Source: Vermamoeba vermiformis
Lineage: Eukaryota > Tubulinea > Echinamoebida
Length of the DNA: 64,000 bases
Direction of reading: 5' to 3'
Assembly (NCBI GenBank): GCA_045837725.1
Contig: JBEWZL010000063.1
Coordinates: 186,001 to 250,000 of the forward strand
Positions 9,272 to 21,058 of this stretch are shown one piece after another (position 1 is the stretch's first letter; each line of letters starts with the position of its first letter). The translations under genes and the position numbers were made by a program. The notes beneath the pieces are model-generated. The model did not search any database. It saw only the letters and a program-made list of their open reading frames with translations, and was not told the origin of the DNA.

Positions 9272-12200
9272 CCATCCACCGCAAAGGACCAACGTTCGTC
9301 TTCGTTTTTCCCTTGGAATCTTCATCTTGAATGATACGAGACATGCCGAAATCTGATATCTTTGGTTGACCTTCAGTACTTAGCTATTGAATACATCGTT
9401 AATAAGAATATCTATGGCGTAAGTGGTGACTTACCAAGATGTTTCTTGCGGCCAAGTCGCGGTGCACGATGCTGTTGTTGTGAAGGTGAATTAAGCCATA
9501 TGCAATCTTCAATGCAAATTCTTTTCGTTTGGCATCTGTCATTGTACTCGCGTTGTTGAATAGAAGCTTGTCGAGACTTCCACCACCGCAAAATTCAAGC
9601 ACAATGCACGGATAAGACCCGTCGAGACTGACCCCAAATGTTTGCACCAAGTTCGGATGCGGTGTAATGCCAAGTGTCAGCTTGGCTTCAGCAAGGAACC
9701 CTTCCATGTCAGTGACTGTATTGTTCACTTTGATCGCTACTTCTGCACCTCGCCATTCCCTGAAATTTAATTCATTAGCACCCTAAGTTTGAACAATAAC
9801 GTTTGGTTCGTACCCTAAGAACACTTTTCCGTAACTTCCAGCACCGATCTCTTTGGTGAAGACAAGGCTCTTGTAAGGAATGTGCATTCTTTTGTCGATT
9901 TCTGCGGGATTGATGCCTGTCGGATTGATCTCCAGCTCACCAACGTCATACTCGTCGTCAATTTTAGGAATGTTACTGTATTGACCACTCGCTCTGTCCT
10001 TTGCTGGAACCGTTGAGTACGCTGACGGCGCAATACCTGTAGCTGTAGCTGTAGATTTCATAGCAACAGCGCCACTACCACTCTCCACATCATCACTACT
10101 GGACTTTGGCTCTTTTTCATTCTTCTTGGCTTGTGCCTTCTTTCCGAAGTATACGCCAAAAAAGATTGCGGCTGCAACTCCGACAACAGGAATGACAATC
10201 GCTGGTACCAGTACTTCAGCACGAGATTGTGAAAGTGGCTCGTGAGTGACGTCTGCCGATGGCTGGCCTACGGGCTCGTTCATGGGAGGCTCAACTGGTG
10301 GGTTGACTGGTGATGCAGTGGGAGCAGTTGGTGCGATAGGAGGATTAGGAATTCCTTGTTGGGCATTTGCAGGCTTATCTGTGGATATACCTAAGTTAGC
10401 ATTAGTCTTGCTCGAGCAATACATATTCTGTCTGTGCACCAAACTTACCGTCTAATTGTACGCCTGAAGGTGCGTAGGGATTGGACGTAACTTTGTCAAT
10501 GAATCCACCTTGTTGATTATCAATGAAGTCTGAAACTATATCTCCGGCACTAGGCTCACTTTGATCTCCTAAGATATTCGTTAATAGACAGTTATTGTAT
10601 TTTTTGTTCGTACCTGGTGAGATTTCCAGTTCGAGTTCCAAAGTAGAATCGGACTGATAGACCGACCGCTTTGCATTTGATATAGTAACCCGTGCAACTC
10701 GCAATCGAGACACTCTAATGCCTGTAACATTCGCAAATGCATCGAGGACGATATCTGCAAACGATTCAGTGAAAGTAGCTTGCGCTCGAAATTTCATCGT
10801 GAGATTGAAGCCTGTAAGTCGGTCGTTAGTAAACAGTATCGTGCTGATTCTGATTTACGTACCTGTAGGACAAGCAAGAGCTGCGTTATGTGAAAAAGTC
10901 AATGCGTAGTCTTCGAGAACCCAGCGATAGACCGTTGAAGTGTTAGAACCAAGTTGTACTTTGAACCCGAGTGGGTAATGAGGAGCGCCAGCGATATCAA
11001 AGTAAGTCATAGGTGTTGTGCTTAAGGGCTCCAAATTGTTTCTGTCTGCCACAAAAGGCAACCTGAAGTTGTTGGTAGCGGAAATTTCGTAGGAAAAGTG
11101 AGCGACGTTGTTTTGATCGATGCAGTCTAACACAGGAATAACATTTTGAAGTGGCAATGGTTCAAAAGTGTATAGAGCGCCGTCGACTACAACGTGCACG
11201 TTACAATTTTCGCCAATAACTGCTTCAGACTACAAAAACATGAGTGAGATGACACGTGTCAGATGTCAATTTTTGACACTTACCACAGCTCGTGTTACGT
11301 TGACAGCTGGCGGCAGATTTTCAAATAATCCAATTGCTTTGACCGAGTAGAGGTTGTTCCAATCGAGTGCGCGTAACTCCAGATCACCATTCTCGTCTGC
11401 CAACGTCATCAAAACAGCGTTGTCCACTAATGCAAAAATTAATCCGAAGTACTGTTATTATACTGTAATTGCTACAAACCTAATGAAAAGGTTGGATTGC
11501 CTGCGAATTTTCTTCCGGAAATAATCGTTGTGTTGGTGTTGATTTCAACGATGTAGTTATTCTTTCAAGGAGTTGTTAGCACTATAGAAGGACTTGAAAG
11601 CGATCTACTTACTGCCTTGTCATATGAATAAAGACTTGCAAGTGCTTTGGACCCTTTGATCATCATGGATTTGTCCATAAAAGTTTGACCCAACACGTCC
11701 CATGATTTGGTTCCCATTGGAGCTCCAGTTTGCTAAAAATTGGTCAGTATAGTCTATTGACGTGGTTTAAACGTATCATTATACTTACAGGATTATAATA
11801 AGCTATGACGTTGTTCTCCAAAAAGACCGCCAATTTTCCGTCGACAATAAACGGATCAACTGCGTGCAATCTTCCAGTAACAGACCGCTGATAAGTTGTA
11901 TCGTGCGTGCGAATAGTAATTAAATTATTTGAATTCGCTGAAGAGTAACCAACGATAATGAGTAGCTCCGTATCGTTTTTGTATATCATTGCCTCGCGTG
12001 GGGCTCCAACGTTAAAAGCAGGACTGTCTTGTGACCAAAAGCGCTCAGTAACATTCAACAAAGTGAAAGCTGAATCCGTCACGTCCGAATCTGCGATCCC
12101 CACGTTGGTTCTAACCATTAAATCCGAGCCAAAGGGAATCATGGAAGAGAATCCACCGCCAACAGCATTTTCTGCAATTATTTCGTAGTCCATAGTACTA

Positions 12201-12852
12201 TTGAAAGCTACTGTACTTCCAGAAGCTGAAAAAAAGGTAAAGCCGGATTTGGTGGCAGTGCACGTTGCTCTATCCCATAATAAGTAGCTAAAGGTGTCGC
12301 ATAAATTAGTCAATATTATGCACGATGTGTAGGAGTAAGTAGCTTGTGATTTTTAGCAGCGACAGATTTTTAAAAACAAGATCAAATTAACTGATCTAAT
12401 TTGATTGCGTTGGTTACGTACTCCTCCCATAGACGCGTTTCCAGGTTAAGCTTTAATATATAGCCAGTAGCCGAAAGGTAGGCATAGCGCTAAAGATTGA
12501 AGTTAAAAGAAATTGCATCTCAGATCTGGCTTTTCAACTTACTGCGCTCTCCAAAATTGGAGGAAGACCGTCGAGCAATCGATAAGTTGCTGTACTTGTG
12601 CTCCATGTATTACTGAATACTGTTGTTTTTCCTTGCGAGATCGCAGAACACAATAACTGTCAAAAAAAATAGGATCAGTTCTTTCATCCGTCAGTTCAAG
12701 ATTAAAATACTTACAGCCCGATTTATTTGATTATTTCGTTCATTGTTTGCTTTGTTCACCGGATAGCCTGAGTTAGCCAATTCTTCAGCCAAGATCAAGG
12801 CAGACGCGAAGATCAAGACGCCGAAGAAAAGCAAGGCAGGTGTGGGCTTCAT
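9272..12852 (-). CDS. Receptor-like protein kinase, kinase domain incomplete
   Basis: The ATG at 12852 opens a signal peptide (LLFFGVLIFASALILA) and then the family motif LANSGYPVNKAN. About ten exons of a propeller-like ectodomain follow, then a membrane-proximal SEA-like module and a Pro/Thr stalk with GIPNP. A membrane segment (VLVPAIVIPVVGVAAAIFFG, about 10210-10150) precedes a cytoplasmic kinase. The kinase has the Gly loop (GAGSYGKVF), the VAIK lysine, the alpha-C glutamate region, HRDLAARN and DFG. It is conserved through GPLRWM (ATG codon 9275-9273) and then stops resembling a kinase: no APE, no F-helix Asp and no C-lobe. The HRDLAARN loop is typical of Tyr kinases and TKL receptors. 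Plus-strand relatives at 18187 and 21059 share the ectodomain but not the kinase. Confidence 0.8.
11250..11261. promoter_or_regulatory. Perfect palindrome TGACACGTGTCA in an intron
   Basis: This 12-bp perfect palindrome, with a CACGTG core, lies inside an intron of the receptor-kinase gene. Extra TGTCA half-sites flank it on the 3' side (GATGTCAATTTTTGACAC). It is one of five perfect copies in the window. Confidence 0.6.
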
Positions 12853-13060
12853 TTGATTCGATTTGCGATATATTAAATAAACGGGAAGGAATTTGACATT
12901 AACTACGTGCGTAACAGCAGAAATGGGGTAGCGGACCCCAAATGAAAAGTCGGTAACAATTTTCCAAAGTGTGTCGGTTTATTAACAAACATCGAAGTGT
13001 TGCTCAAAAGGCAATGCCTCGACTAAAAATATCATCTATAATAAATAAAAAATCTAACTC

Positions 13061-14804
13061 TTAAAGGCAAGCAATCAACAATCCAGCCAAAGCGACGAAT
13101 CCAGCAATGTTCTTCACAGCACCATTCTGCAAGTTGTTAGTAGAAGGAGTTTGCGTCGATGGAGTAGTAGTAGTCACGGGCTGAGTGGTCGTAGTAGGTT
13201 GAGTCGTAGTGGTGGGCTGGGTAGTAGTAGTCGGTTGATTGGTTGTGCTAGGAGTCGTGGTAGTTTGAGGAGTTGTGGTCGTAGTAGGTGTGGTAGAAGG
13301 TGTTGTGGTGGTAGAGGGAGTGGTGGTAGAGGGTGTAGTGGTAGAGGGAGTGGTGGTAGGTGTAGTAGAGGGTGTAGTTGTAGGAGTAGATCCACCAGCA
13401 GCGACGCTCAAAATGGTCAATTGAGGAGGATTGGGACCTTCTTTCGATGAGAACTCAGCGTAGCCAGAAATGAAGCTGGTCACGGCAAAAGAGACGACGC
13501 CGTTACCAGTAGGCAACTTCCAGCGGACCCAAGGAGTGACGTCGAAGTCGATCCATCTGTCTTGAGCTCCGAGGAAGCTATAGAAGACTAAAGAATGGTT
13601 AGCACATGATAGCGGATCCGCTCTTCGTATTGACTTACTCGTTGCTTCATTGCCGCTCATAGGAGCTGGAGCGTTGTTGAAAGTCAAGGTCGTCTCGGAC
13701 CATGTTCCCTCAATGCCGTAGACTTGAACAGGAATGGTAGTCGTATTGTCAGTGCTGTTGTTGCTGCCGAAGAGCTTCAATGTAGCCTTGGTGATGATGG
13801 TATAGGCTAGGGAAATATTAGAGAAGCTCATGTTGAGTATAGTGCACGTGTACTTACCAGGAACGTTGAAAGAGAGGTAAGCAATGCGATTGAGGCTGAC
13901 GTCGATCGAGAAGTTGTTGTCGATCACCAAAACACTTTCGTTTCCGAAGTTCTGGTTAGCGAAGCTTCCGTTGCGGACGTAAGTATCAGCAATGGCATTC
14001 TCATTAACAGTGACCAAGTTGGGAGCATCTAAACCTCGAGGTTAGTACAAAGCTTGAAAAAGATTTTGCTCGTCAAATTTCTGATTTTTGACCGTCAAAT
14101 TTCCTTTGCCAGTACGTACTTGAGCCAAGAACTTGGAAGTTCAATGTAAGCGAGACATTGACGATATTTTGACCATCAAAAGTGCCAGGAACGAAAGTAA
14201 GACGTGCAATAGTCATTTGGATGTCGTTAATGGTTTTGCTGCTTAGATCTTGAGCTGGGGTACCTATTTAGACAAGAATATTAATCTCTGTGGCCAGAAA
14301 ACTCCTTTAATTTAGATTATTTACCTCCGCCAGCGGTGTAACCGGACATGGGGAAGTGGAGTTCGTATCCGAGGGTGTAAGGGAAATAGTTATTCAAAAG
14401 ATCGAAAAACTTTGCAAGATCTTTCGGCGAGTTCATGGTGGAAGCAAGGAAGCTCTTTCCGACGTCGCTAGTTCCGTGGTTGCCAAAGTTCAAGAACAAA
14501 AGCAAGTGGCATCTGTAACAAGTAGCATTAATGAGTAAATTTGCTACACGAGTAAAATCCAGCGTACCTTTCATTGCACATGTCAGCGGGAATACCACCA
14601 AGTGAAATATTAGTGCTAGTTGCTCCCTCAGCTTGGAAGACTAAGATCGAGTCCGCGCTAAAGGTAAAAGAGTGGATCACGTCTGTAAAGAACGAATTAG
14701 CTCATTTTTACTATTTTGTAAATATTTGAATCAATTTGCGTACCATTTGTCAGAGCGAAAGGAAGCAAGCAGAAAGCTAAAAGTAAAATGCGCAGTGCTT
14801 TCAT
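13061..14804 (-). CDS. Secreted DNRLRE/CBM96-type protein, Thr-rich stalk, GPI-like tail
   Basis: The ATG at 14804 begins a signal peptide (MKALRILLLAFCLLPFAL). About seven exons follow. The first is an N-terminal module with CNERCHLLLFLNFG and FFDLLNNYFPYTLGYE that I recognise only in the plus-strand paralogue at 37634. Next is a short beta-rich stretch, then a DNRLRE-like module (ADTYVRNGSFANQNFG, FNVPG, DFDVTPWVRW, FSSKEGPNPPQL) of the type found in carbohydrate-binding CBM96 and surface proteins. A Thr/Pro repeat stalk follows, then a hydrophobic end (IAGFVALAGLLIACL) without a cytoplasmic tail, which suggests a GPI anchor. The intron after CNER occupies the same place in both paralogues. 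The product is likely a cell-surface adhesin or wall-binding protein; the ligand is unknown. Confidence 0.8.
13145..13395 (-). repeat. Thr/Pro-rich tandem stalk repeats
   Basis: Short units such as TTTPS, TTTTP and QPTTTT repeat within the coding frame of the DNRLRE protein. They would form a heavily O-glycosylated, extended stalk next to the membrane anchor. Confidence 0.85.
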
Positions 14805-14855
14805 TTCGATTGTGTTTGTTAGTATATTGCAATGAGTATTGACGAGTAGACGTAT

Positions 14856-14865
14856 CGTATTTATA
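14856..14865 (-). promoter_or_regulatory. TATA-like box of the DNRLRE gene
   Basis: On the minus strand this reads TATAAATACG, about 52-61 nt upstream of the ATG at 14804. The paralogue at 37634 has TATAAATATCGC at the same distance from its own start, which supports a shared core promoter. Confidence 0.45.
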
Positions 14866-16234
14866 AGTAGCTGAGAATTAAAATTTGATGAATTTACGCT
14901 GGATTTGGGTAAAATTAGAAATTTTGTCACGATTCCGGACAACCACTTGGAAATTCGTCAAGAAAAGCTTCGATGAAAACGTTTATGTAAGATTGTCACT
15001 TTGATATGACGTTTTATAGGCGTTGTTTTTGAAACACGCCTTGTGGTAAGTTTTTGGATCTGATCAATTGCTAGTGTAAAGATGCGGCCTATGGTTGAAC
15101 GGGTTTTTTTAGAAAAGGTAAAGAAAAATAATAGGTTTGGGTTTTTTTTGTGTGCGGAAAACCGGGTGGTCCCCCCCCCGTAATTGAATAACGAACGAAA
15201 TGCGAAGAAAAAATTACACTGAAAATGCAACGTGCTATAAATAGTACGCGTACCTCAAAAGGTGCAAAGGATTCCTCCAGTAATTTTGTTTTGGATCAAG
15301 AATAAATTTCTAACATCGATTCTCTTAGTGCGTATGATTCAGCCTTCGCAACAGTGTTTCCAGTCGCACGACAATAATTTTTGCAAAGGCTGTTACTGAA
15401 TTATCCGCGTTGTTTTCTTCGAGTTCTATGGCAAGTTTGGTTCAGCTTTCTAGCAAGGGCTGCGCATCCGCTGTTTCGCCGGGAATACGGCCTCGTTTCG
15501 TGTGTTTTTTGTGTTTTAAATAATAGCAAAATACTTGCATTTTGTGGTCGTGTGGTGGCAGTTGTTGCTGAAAGATCAAAATTTTGTTTTGGCGCGCAAT
15601 CTTCATTCTGCTGTAAGCTTCGTAAGAGCTCACAATGCGACAAGCATGACTGTATATGTTTATGATTGAGCATGTTCATGCCGCAGTTGCGCTATTTAAG
15701 CTGGTAGCGGACGGATGAGAGATTTGATCAGCTGTTGGTACCAATCCCACATTCCCACTAATCCAACATGTTAGCAACGATATGGCACAATTTATGCGCT
15801 TAATAACTAAATTATTACAGCTGTACAGAATAATCGTAAAAATTAATTATTTTTCTTGGCTTGTTTGCAGCGCTAAAATTAGTTTATACTGTACAGATTC
15901 AACATCGTGGTAATATTTATCACTGTAGCATCGTCGTATTAAAGTTGAGTCACGCCACGACCAGCCAACACTCGACCACATCTCGAGCCAGCTAATCAAT
16001 TTCCATTGCGGTAATGTAAAAGATATAAGTGTAGCAAGTGCTGCTAGGCATATGGCTAATCGTAGTATATAATAGAAACAGAAATAATACGCACGGGACC
16101 ACGCACGTCAAAAGATTTGTGATTTGTAGGAACTCACATGTTACGACATTGTGCTCGAAATTAGTTGCGCCAAATGACACTCGCCATATTTGATTAAAAC
16201 CAACACCGAGTGCACATATTAAACAAGCAAATTG
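14866..16234. other. Long spacer between divergent genes, no gene found
   Basis: About 1.4 kb separates the minus-strand DNRLRE gene from the plus-strand 7TM gene. Open frames here are short and show no domain, signal peptide or conserved splice pattern. The stretch contains a run of nine C (15171-15179) and several T runs in otherwise AT-rich DNA. It presumably carries both promoters. I saw no tRNA-like cloverleaf. Confidence 0.5.
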
Positions 16235-17903
16235 ATGGAACCAGTCGGAAATTCAACGACGGATCCATTCTTTTGTGAGACAGAGGCGGACTGCTTTAAT
16301 CATGGTCTTTGTGAACAAAATAAATGCATTTGCTGGACCTTATGGACAGGTAATTGTTAAAAACATCCGAAATTCATATTAAAACTTTTACTAACCGTTG
16401 GATCCTGTTGGTAAATTGCGCGTGTGTCAACGTATGACTTGCAGTTTAATTTTAACTTTTTCATGATTTCAAATTAAATATATATTAATTTCGATAAATA
16501 ACGTTATTTTGAGTCATTGACTGCGGCTAATAGAATTATTTCTCAGGTGACCAGTGTCAGACGAATAAAGTAGACGCCAACGAAACTATATTTCAGTTCT
16601 TCTGGATACAAAATTCTATATGTGCCGCGCTATTTCTAGGTATAGCGATTGCAGCCTTAGTTCAAGTGGGCTTCTTGATTGAACGGAAGCGCAGATTCAG
16701 ACGAACAAATTTGGTACGTGATTTTCCGCGTGCAAATCAATAACTACAAACAAATGCTAATATATAATGCTATTAGGCAACTTGGACTCTATTCCTAATG
16801 ATAGCATTTGTCGGAATTGGTACGTGATCTGATCGTGGAACTCGCATTGTATTTACTGCAGCTCAGTACTAATTTTATGATTAGAGCGTGTATTATATTT
16901 AATGCTAGACCCGTACCGTTACAGAGCCATAATTGGTGCTGGTAAGGTTCCGCTTTTCGCCGCGCATCCGGATTTATAGTCTCATTGTCTCATATTTGTT
17001 TAGTTGCGGAAGAAATTCTGTTTGGCCTTGCTATTTGGGGCTTTGTTTGTATATACCTCACGATATTGATCATATGGTAAGTCAGCGTCAAAATTTTTAT
17101 TAATGCATATGTGAACTAATCAGATCTGCAGGATGAAAATGTATAGCTCGACGAAGAATTCAGAACAGTTCGTATCTAAGTTGATCAAATATATATGGAT
17201 TACTATGGGCATAGTGTTGGCCGTTGAAGTCACGTACGACGTAATTCGAGCGTTATTCGCCGTTGGATCGGCCAGAACTACTGCTTTAAGTAAGCCGGAA
17301 ATAATTATTATTACATATTCTAACGTTATTCTATAGTTGTATATTTCGTGGTCGTAGCAGTCGCTGGTTTGGCGTCTTCAATATGCTTTTTAGTTTACGG
17401 GCGGTTGCTTTACAAGAGACTCAGCAAGTTCAGAGATCACGATCCAACGCGCCAAGCCAAGCTAGACAAGGTAATTATACAAATTACATAGTTAGCAGGT
17501 TATTCCGAGGCGTATTTGAAGTTTTTCGACTTGCAGATCCGACACGGTAAACTCATTCCAATTCTTTTAGGTTATGCGCTTTACTTCAGCCGCGAGTATT
17601 ATTATTATATCATATGCAGTAGCTTTAGCAGCATTGATCAGTGTCACGCTGATCTACGGCGAAGACATTACGGTGTTTTTAATTGTACATTTCTTGGAAA
17701 GATTAATCGAGTTTAGTGGCTGTTTGGCGATCTTAGTCACGCACCACGTCAATCTCAAGAGCATTAGAGCGCAATCTACGACAGCTAACAGCACGAACAA
17801 TAGCACGAGGCTCAGATCCAATAGCGCTACGACTAATGTAGCAGCGCGCAGTTCAGTGATAGCTTCAATGGCTGACAATACAGTTGATAGCACCACTGCT
17901 TAA
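16235..17903 (+). CDS. EGF-like domain plus seven-transmembrane protein (THH1/TOM1/TOM3-like)
   Basis: The ATG at 16235 gives a short extracellular N-terminus with six cysteines in EGF spacing (CETEADCFNHGLCEQNKC, then CICW and GDQC). Some seven exons then encode seven hydrophobic helices: near 16590-16680, 16780-16890, 17005-17080, 17170-17250, 17340-17410, 17570-17660 and 17670-17750. The loop VYGRLLYKRLSKF before helix 6 and the general layout recall the plant THH1/TOM1/TOM3 family. That match is from memory of the family and is tentative. The cytoplasmic tail is Ser/Thr/Asn-rich. No classic signal peptide precedes the EGF region, so helix 1 may act as the signal anchor. The product is probably a surface receptor. 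It stands next to a DNRLRE gene, as does the second 7TM gene at 41375. Confidence 0.7.
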
Positions 17904-18134
17904 AAAAAATATGTAAGTAATACTTGTAATTTTAGATAAATCATTTGTTTAGTTAGCGAATCTGAGATCGGTTACAGCCAACAACAAAACGGTTTGCGAT
18001 ATTAATACGCCGCAAGAATATGGTGTCGTCCGTATTCTTAGAAATGTGCACGATGCGACGAAGTTAACTTAATCAGCGAATTGATCACGTGGGCGATAAA
18101 AATAGCAACTTGTGACAACTGACACCTGGCAAGG

Positions 18135-18146
18135 GATAAATATCGC
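18135..18146 (+). promoter_or_regulatory. TATA-like box of surface-protein gene
   Basis: GATAAATATCGC lies about 41-52 nt upstream of the ATG at 18187. Its 11-base core ATAAATATCGC recurs exactly at 37572-37582 ahead of another surface-protein gene. Confidence 0.45.
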
Positions 18147-18186
18147 ACTTTCCAATAACGACGTTATCATTTCAATATCATCCAAC

Positions 18187-20958
18187 ATGGCGAACACTAC
18201 AAAACAATTAGTGCTATATTTGTTATTGTTGGATGCGGTTCTACTGTTGGTAACGGCGGAGAAGTTAGCGAAGTCTGGATATCCTATTAAGGGCGCCAAT
18301 CCTCAACGAAATAATAAGATTAATCGCGGGGTAAGTTTAGATAATTATTTTATCGTTTTCTACTACTCCCATATAATTTCAAATTTTAATGAATCGATGT
18401 TCGTTGCTGGTTCAGAAAATTTTCGCTAATTTTTTAATTAATTACAGATTTTATGTCCTAATGTAGCTCCTGGCCGAACAACTGTCTTAGCCGAAGTTTG
18501 GAACTCACAAGCTGCGCTCATGCTCGAGATCCAGACTCCTTACCTCGACGGACAGGTAATCATTGCTGATTAAATTATTCTCGGATAGCTATTCTAATAA
18601 TTGGTACATTAGGGAGGTATTTATGTGTACGATGACAATACTGGATCGATTGTAAAATTGAATGCAACTACTGGCCTAACCAATGGGTGAGTTCTAACCT
18701 TTAAAACCATTTTCAATAGTGCAGATATTACATTATTATTCGAAATCGTTACAAGAAAGCAAGATTCTGTGCCGTGTTGACGTTTTTTTACCTTTGCTGA
18801 TCCATTTACATCCGCATCCAGTAAATTTGGAACTTCGCCTGGTGCTATTACTCTTGGTGAATCTGGCGTTGCATATTTATCTCCAGGTGCTTACTCAGTT
18901 GTTTTTGATTGGACAACAATGTCGCAGATCGGCAGCAACATCCCCTACGAGGCCGCTACAGCCGTATCAACATCGTTCGTACCATATGGTTCCAAGTATA
19001 TGCTGCGTGCAAATATCAACGACGATACAATCCCAGCGGTTAGCTTTTTGGACACGGATCTGTTTAATTGGTCCAACTCCCAGCCAAAAGTCTCGCCAGG
19101 TGTCACAAAAGACATCCTAGTATTTACCGATAGCAATGGTATCGATCATTTTATTGCTATTGGCGACGGATTCGATGGTAGTCTATATCATGTGGAGCTC
19201 AAGTCAGATCTGTACCAAGTCAACGTGACGGACTTGTCGCTCAGCAGTTATGATTCTGTTTGGCCCTTCATCTCCGACAATATTCTATATGTGGTGACAG
19301 CTGATAGCGCAACGCATAGATTTCACGTTGTAAGTATAGCTGTTAATACAAACGTTACATATTATTACTAACTTACGCTGATCAGATGAACGGCACGGAA
19401 ATTTTGCCGCCAATTCCAGCTCCTCCTCCACCAACTTTCTTCCTTAGTAGAAACGGAATAATTCACGATGGCAAATACGTCGTAAATTGGGACGGTGGAT
19501 CTGACGTAAGTGGGGACTTTTATTGAAATTTTATAAATTTGGAAGCTGACTAACTTATTTAGTACCGCGTCGTCGAAATGTTCTCAAATTATACTATCCA
19601 CGATGCCTATGCCTTTTCTGGCAATCCAACATTCTCAATACCAGACAACGTGTTCATATTCCCTGGTTATCTTCGTCAAGATGGCACTCTCGGTAAAATA
19701 CAAGTCGTGGCAATGGATTGGAATGACTGGAGCATTAGAGCAATTGGAGAGTTGCCAGAAACGGGCAGCAATCCTAGTGCGGTACGTTAAGTAAAACATT
19801 GCCTTTTTTGGTATTTGTTCGGCTGATACTTTGACAGACTGAAGTTGTCATCGGAGAGAACTGCCAAGTTAATGTTGTCGTTGGAAATCCAGGCAGCGGC
19901 GTCCTCCACACATTAGAGCCCTTGCCTATTCAAAATATCGTTCCTGTTCTCGAGTGCGTGGATGAGAACAATGTGGCTTACTTCTCCTACGAAAACCTTG
20001 GATCCCGCAATTTCAGAATGCCATTCGTAGTAGATCGTAATAACCTATCGCCAACGGTACGTTATATTAAATTTATTAATGCAAAGACTAACGGCGACTA
20101 TAGGGCAAAGCCCCCGTGTCTGTTTTCCGAGCTGGTGAAGGACCTCATTACCCGCTGAATTTCCAAATGAATATCACTAGCTTCATGAATATGAATGTAT
20201 CGTGGTTCTTGGAAGATTACACGCTTTCGTTTGTCTACTCAGAAGGCAACACGGATCTGATGTGTCCTTCGGGTAAGTACCGGATCTTCAGCTCAAGGTT
20301 CATGGCTAACGTCTACTTATAGCAATCAATGTCACTTTCCTCCTTAGCTCATCGTCGGCGTTTAAAGTCGATGTGATTGGCCAAGCCGTCCGTGACGCCT
20401 TTGTGACCGTAACTAAGATCAGATCTGATCGCGTAGTGTTAATCCGCGTCGGTTCTCCTAAGCGTGCAATACTGCAAACCAACGAGCTGGAAGTGGAGTT
20501 GCAGGTTGAGGCTGGTATGTTAACTGCTGTCTAGCTTCTGACACGTGTGATTAAATTGGATCCTTTATCTAGGAAATTCAACGAGCGAGCCGAGTGCGGG
20601 AGAAGTCGTTCAACAATTCACGCAAGGGCAACAACAAACTTTCAATACCGAGCTAAGTAATACGCCTGGCGCTCCTCCTGATACAACCCTTGAAAGTAAG
20701 ATCAAGATCTAGATCCGAATCATTTTCTGAAAGAAAAGTCATTCTAAAATTCTGATTGTAGATATTTCCACGAAACAACCCTCCACAGCTGTTAGAGGAA
20801 CGCCGAATCCAGTTCCAGTCCCAGAAGTTTCGCCAACAACTAGCCCGCAAGCAAATACTAACAACCCGTCGACTATTCCTTCTGCCGTTAGTGGCAGCAA
20901 TATCGCAAGTTTTAATATTATAGTATTTTCAATGCTTTGGTTCATTGGCGCTTCATAA
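18187..20958 (+). CDS. Propeller-like surface protein with GPI-like tail, paralogue A
   Basis: The ATG at 18187 opens a signal peptide (LVLYLLLLDAVLLLVTA), followed by LAKSGYPIKGANPQRNN. This motif is shared with the receptor-kinase ectodomain at 12852 and with the next gene. About eleven exons follow. Repeats such as GGIYVYDDNTGSIVKL resemble blades of a PQQ/YVTN-type propeller. A later segment (VPVLECVDENNVAYFSYE) is shared by all three paralogues. It ends with a SEA-like module, the stalk motif GTPNP and a hydrophobic C-terminus (FNIIVFSMLWFIGAS) without a cytoplasmic tail, consistent with a GPI anchor. The join near 18687-18821 needs a 130-nt-class intron, because shorter ones break the frame. 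The function is unknown: adhesin, ligand sink or co-receptor are possible. Confidence 0.78.
20539..20550. promoter_or_regulatory. Near-perfect intronic palindrome TGACACGTGTGA
   Basis: This differs by one base from TGACACGTGTCA and lies in an intron of the surface-protein gene that starts at 18187. Confidence 0.4.
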
Positions 20959-21058
20959 ATATACGTTTTGTTGCAAGAGCTGTCAAATTAAATGACAGGC
21001 GTTACACAACGACAGTTTTGGAATTCTGTTTCTATTATTGCTATATAATACAAGCACA

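Noticed and set aside
9251-9272. 22-nt intron in the kinase exon
   Set aside because: Removing it gives a stop two codons later and does not restore any kinase sequence, so it cannot rescue the missing C-lobe.
15381-15679. Open frames of 92-94 codons on both strands in the long spacer
   Set aside because: No domain, signal peptide or matching splice sites; overlap of both strands suggests chance.
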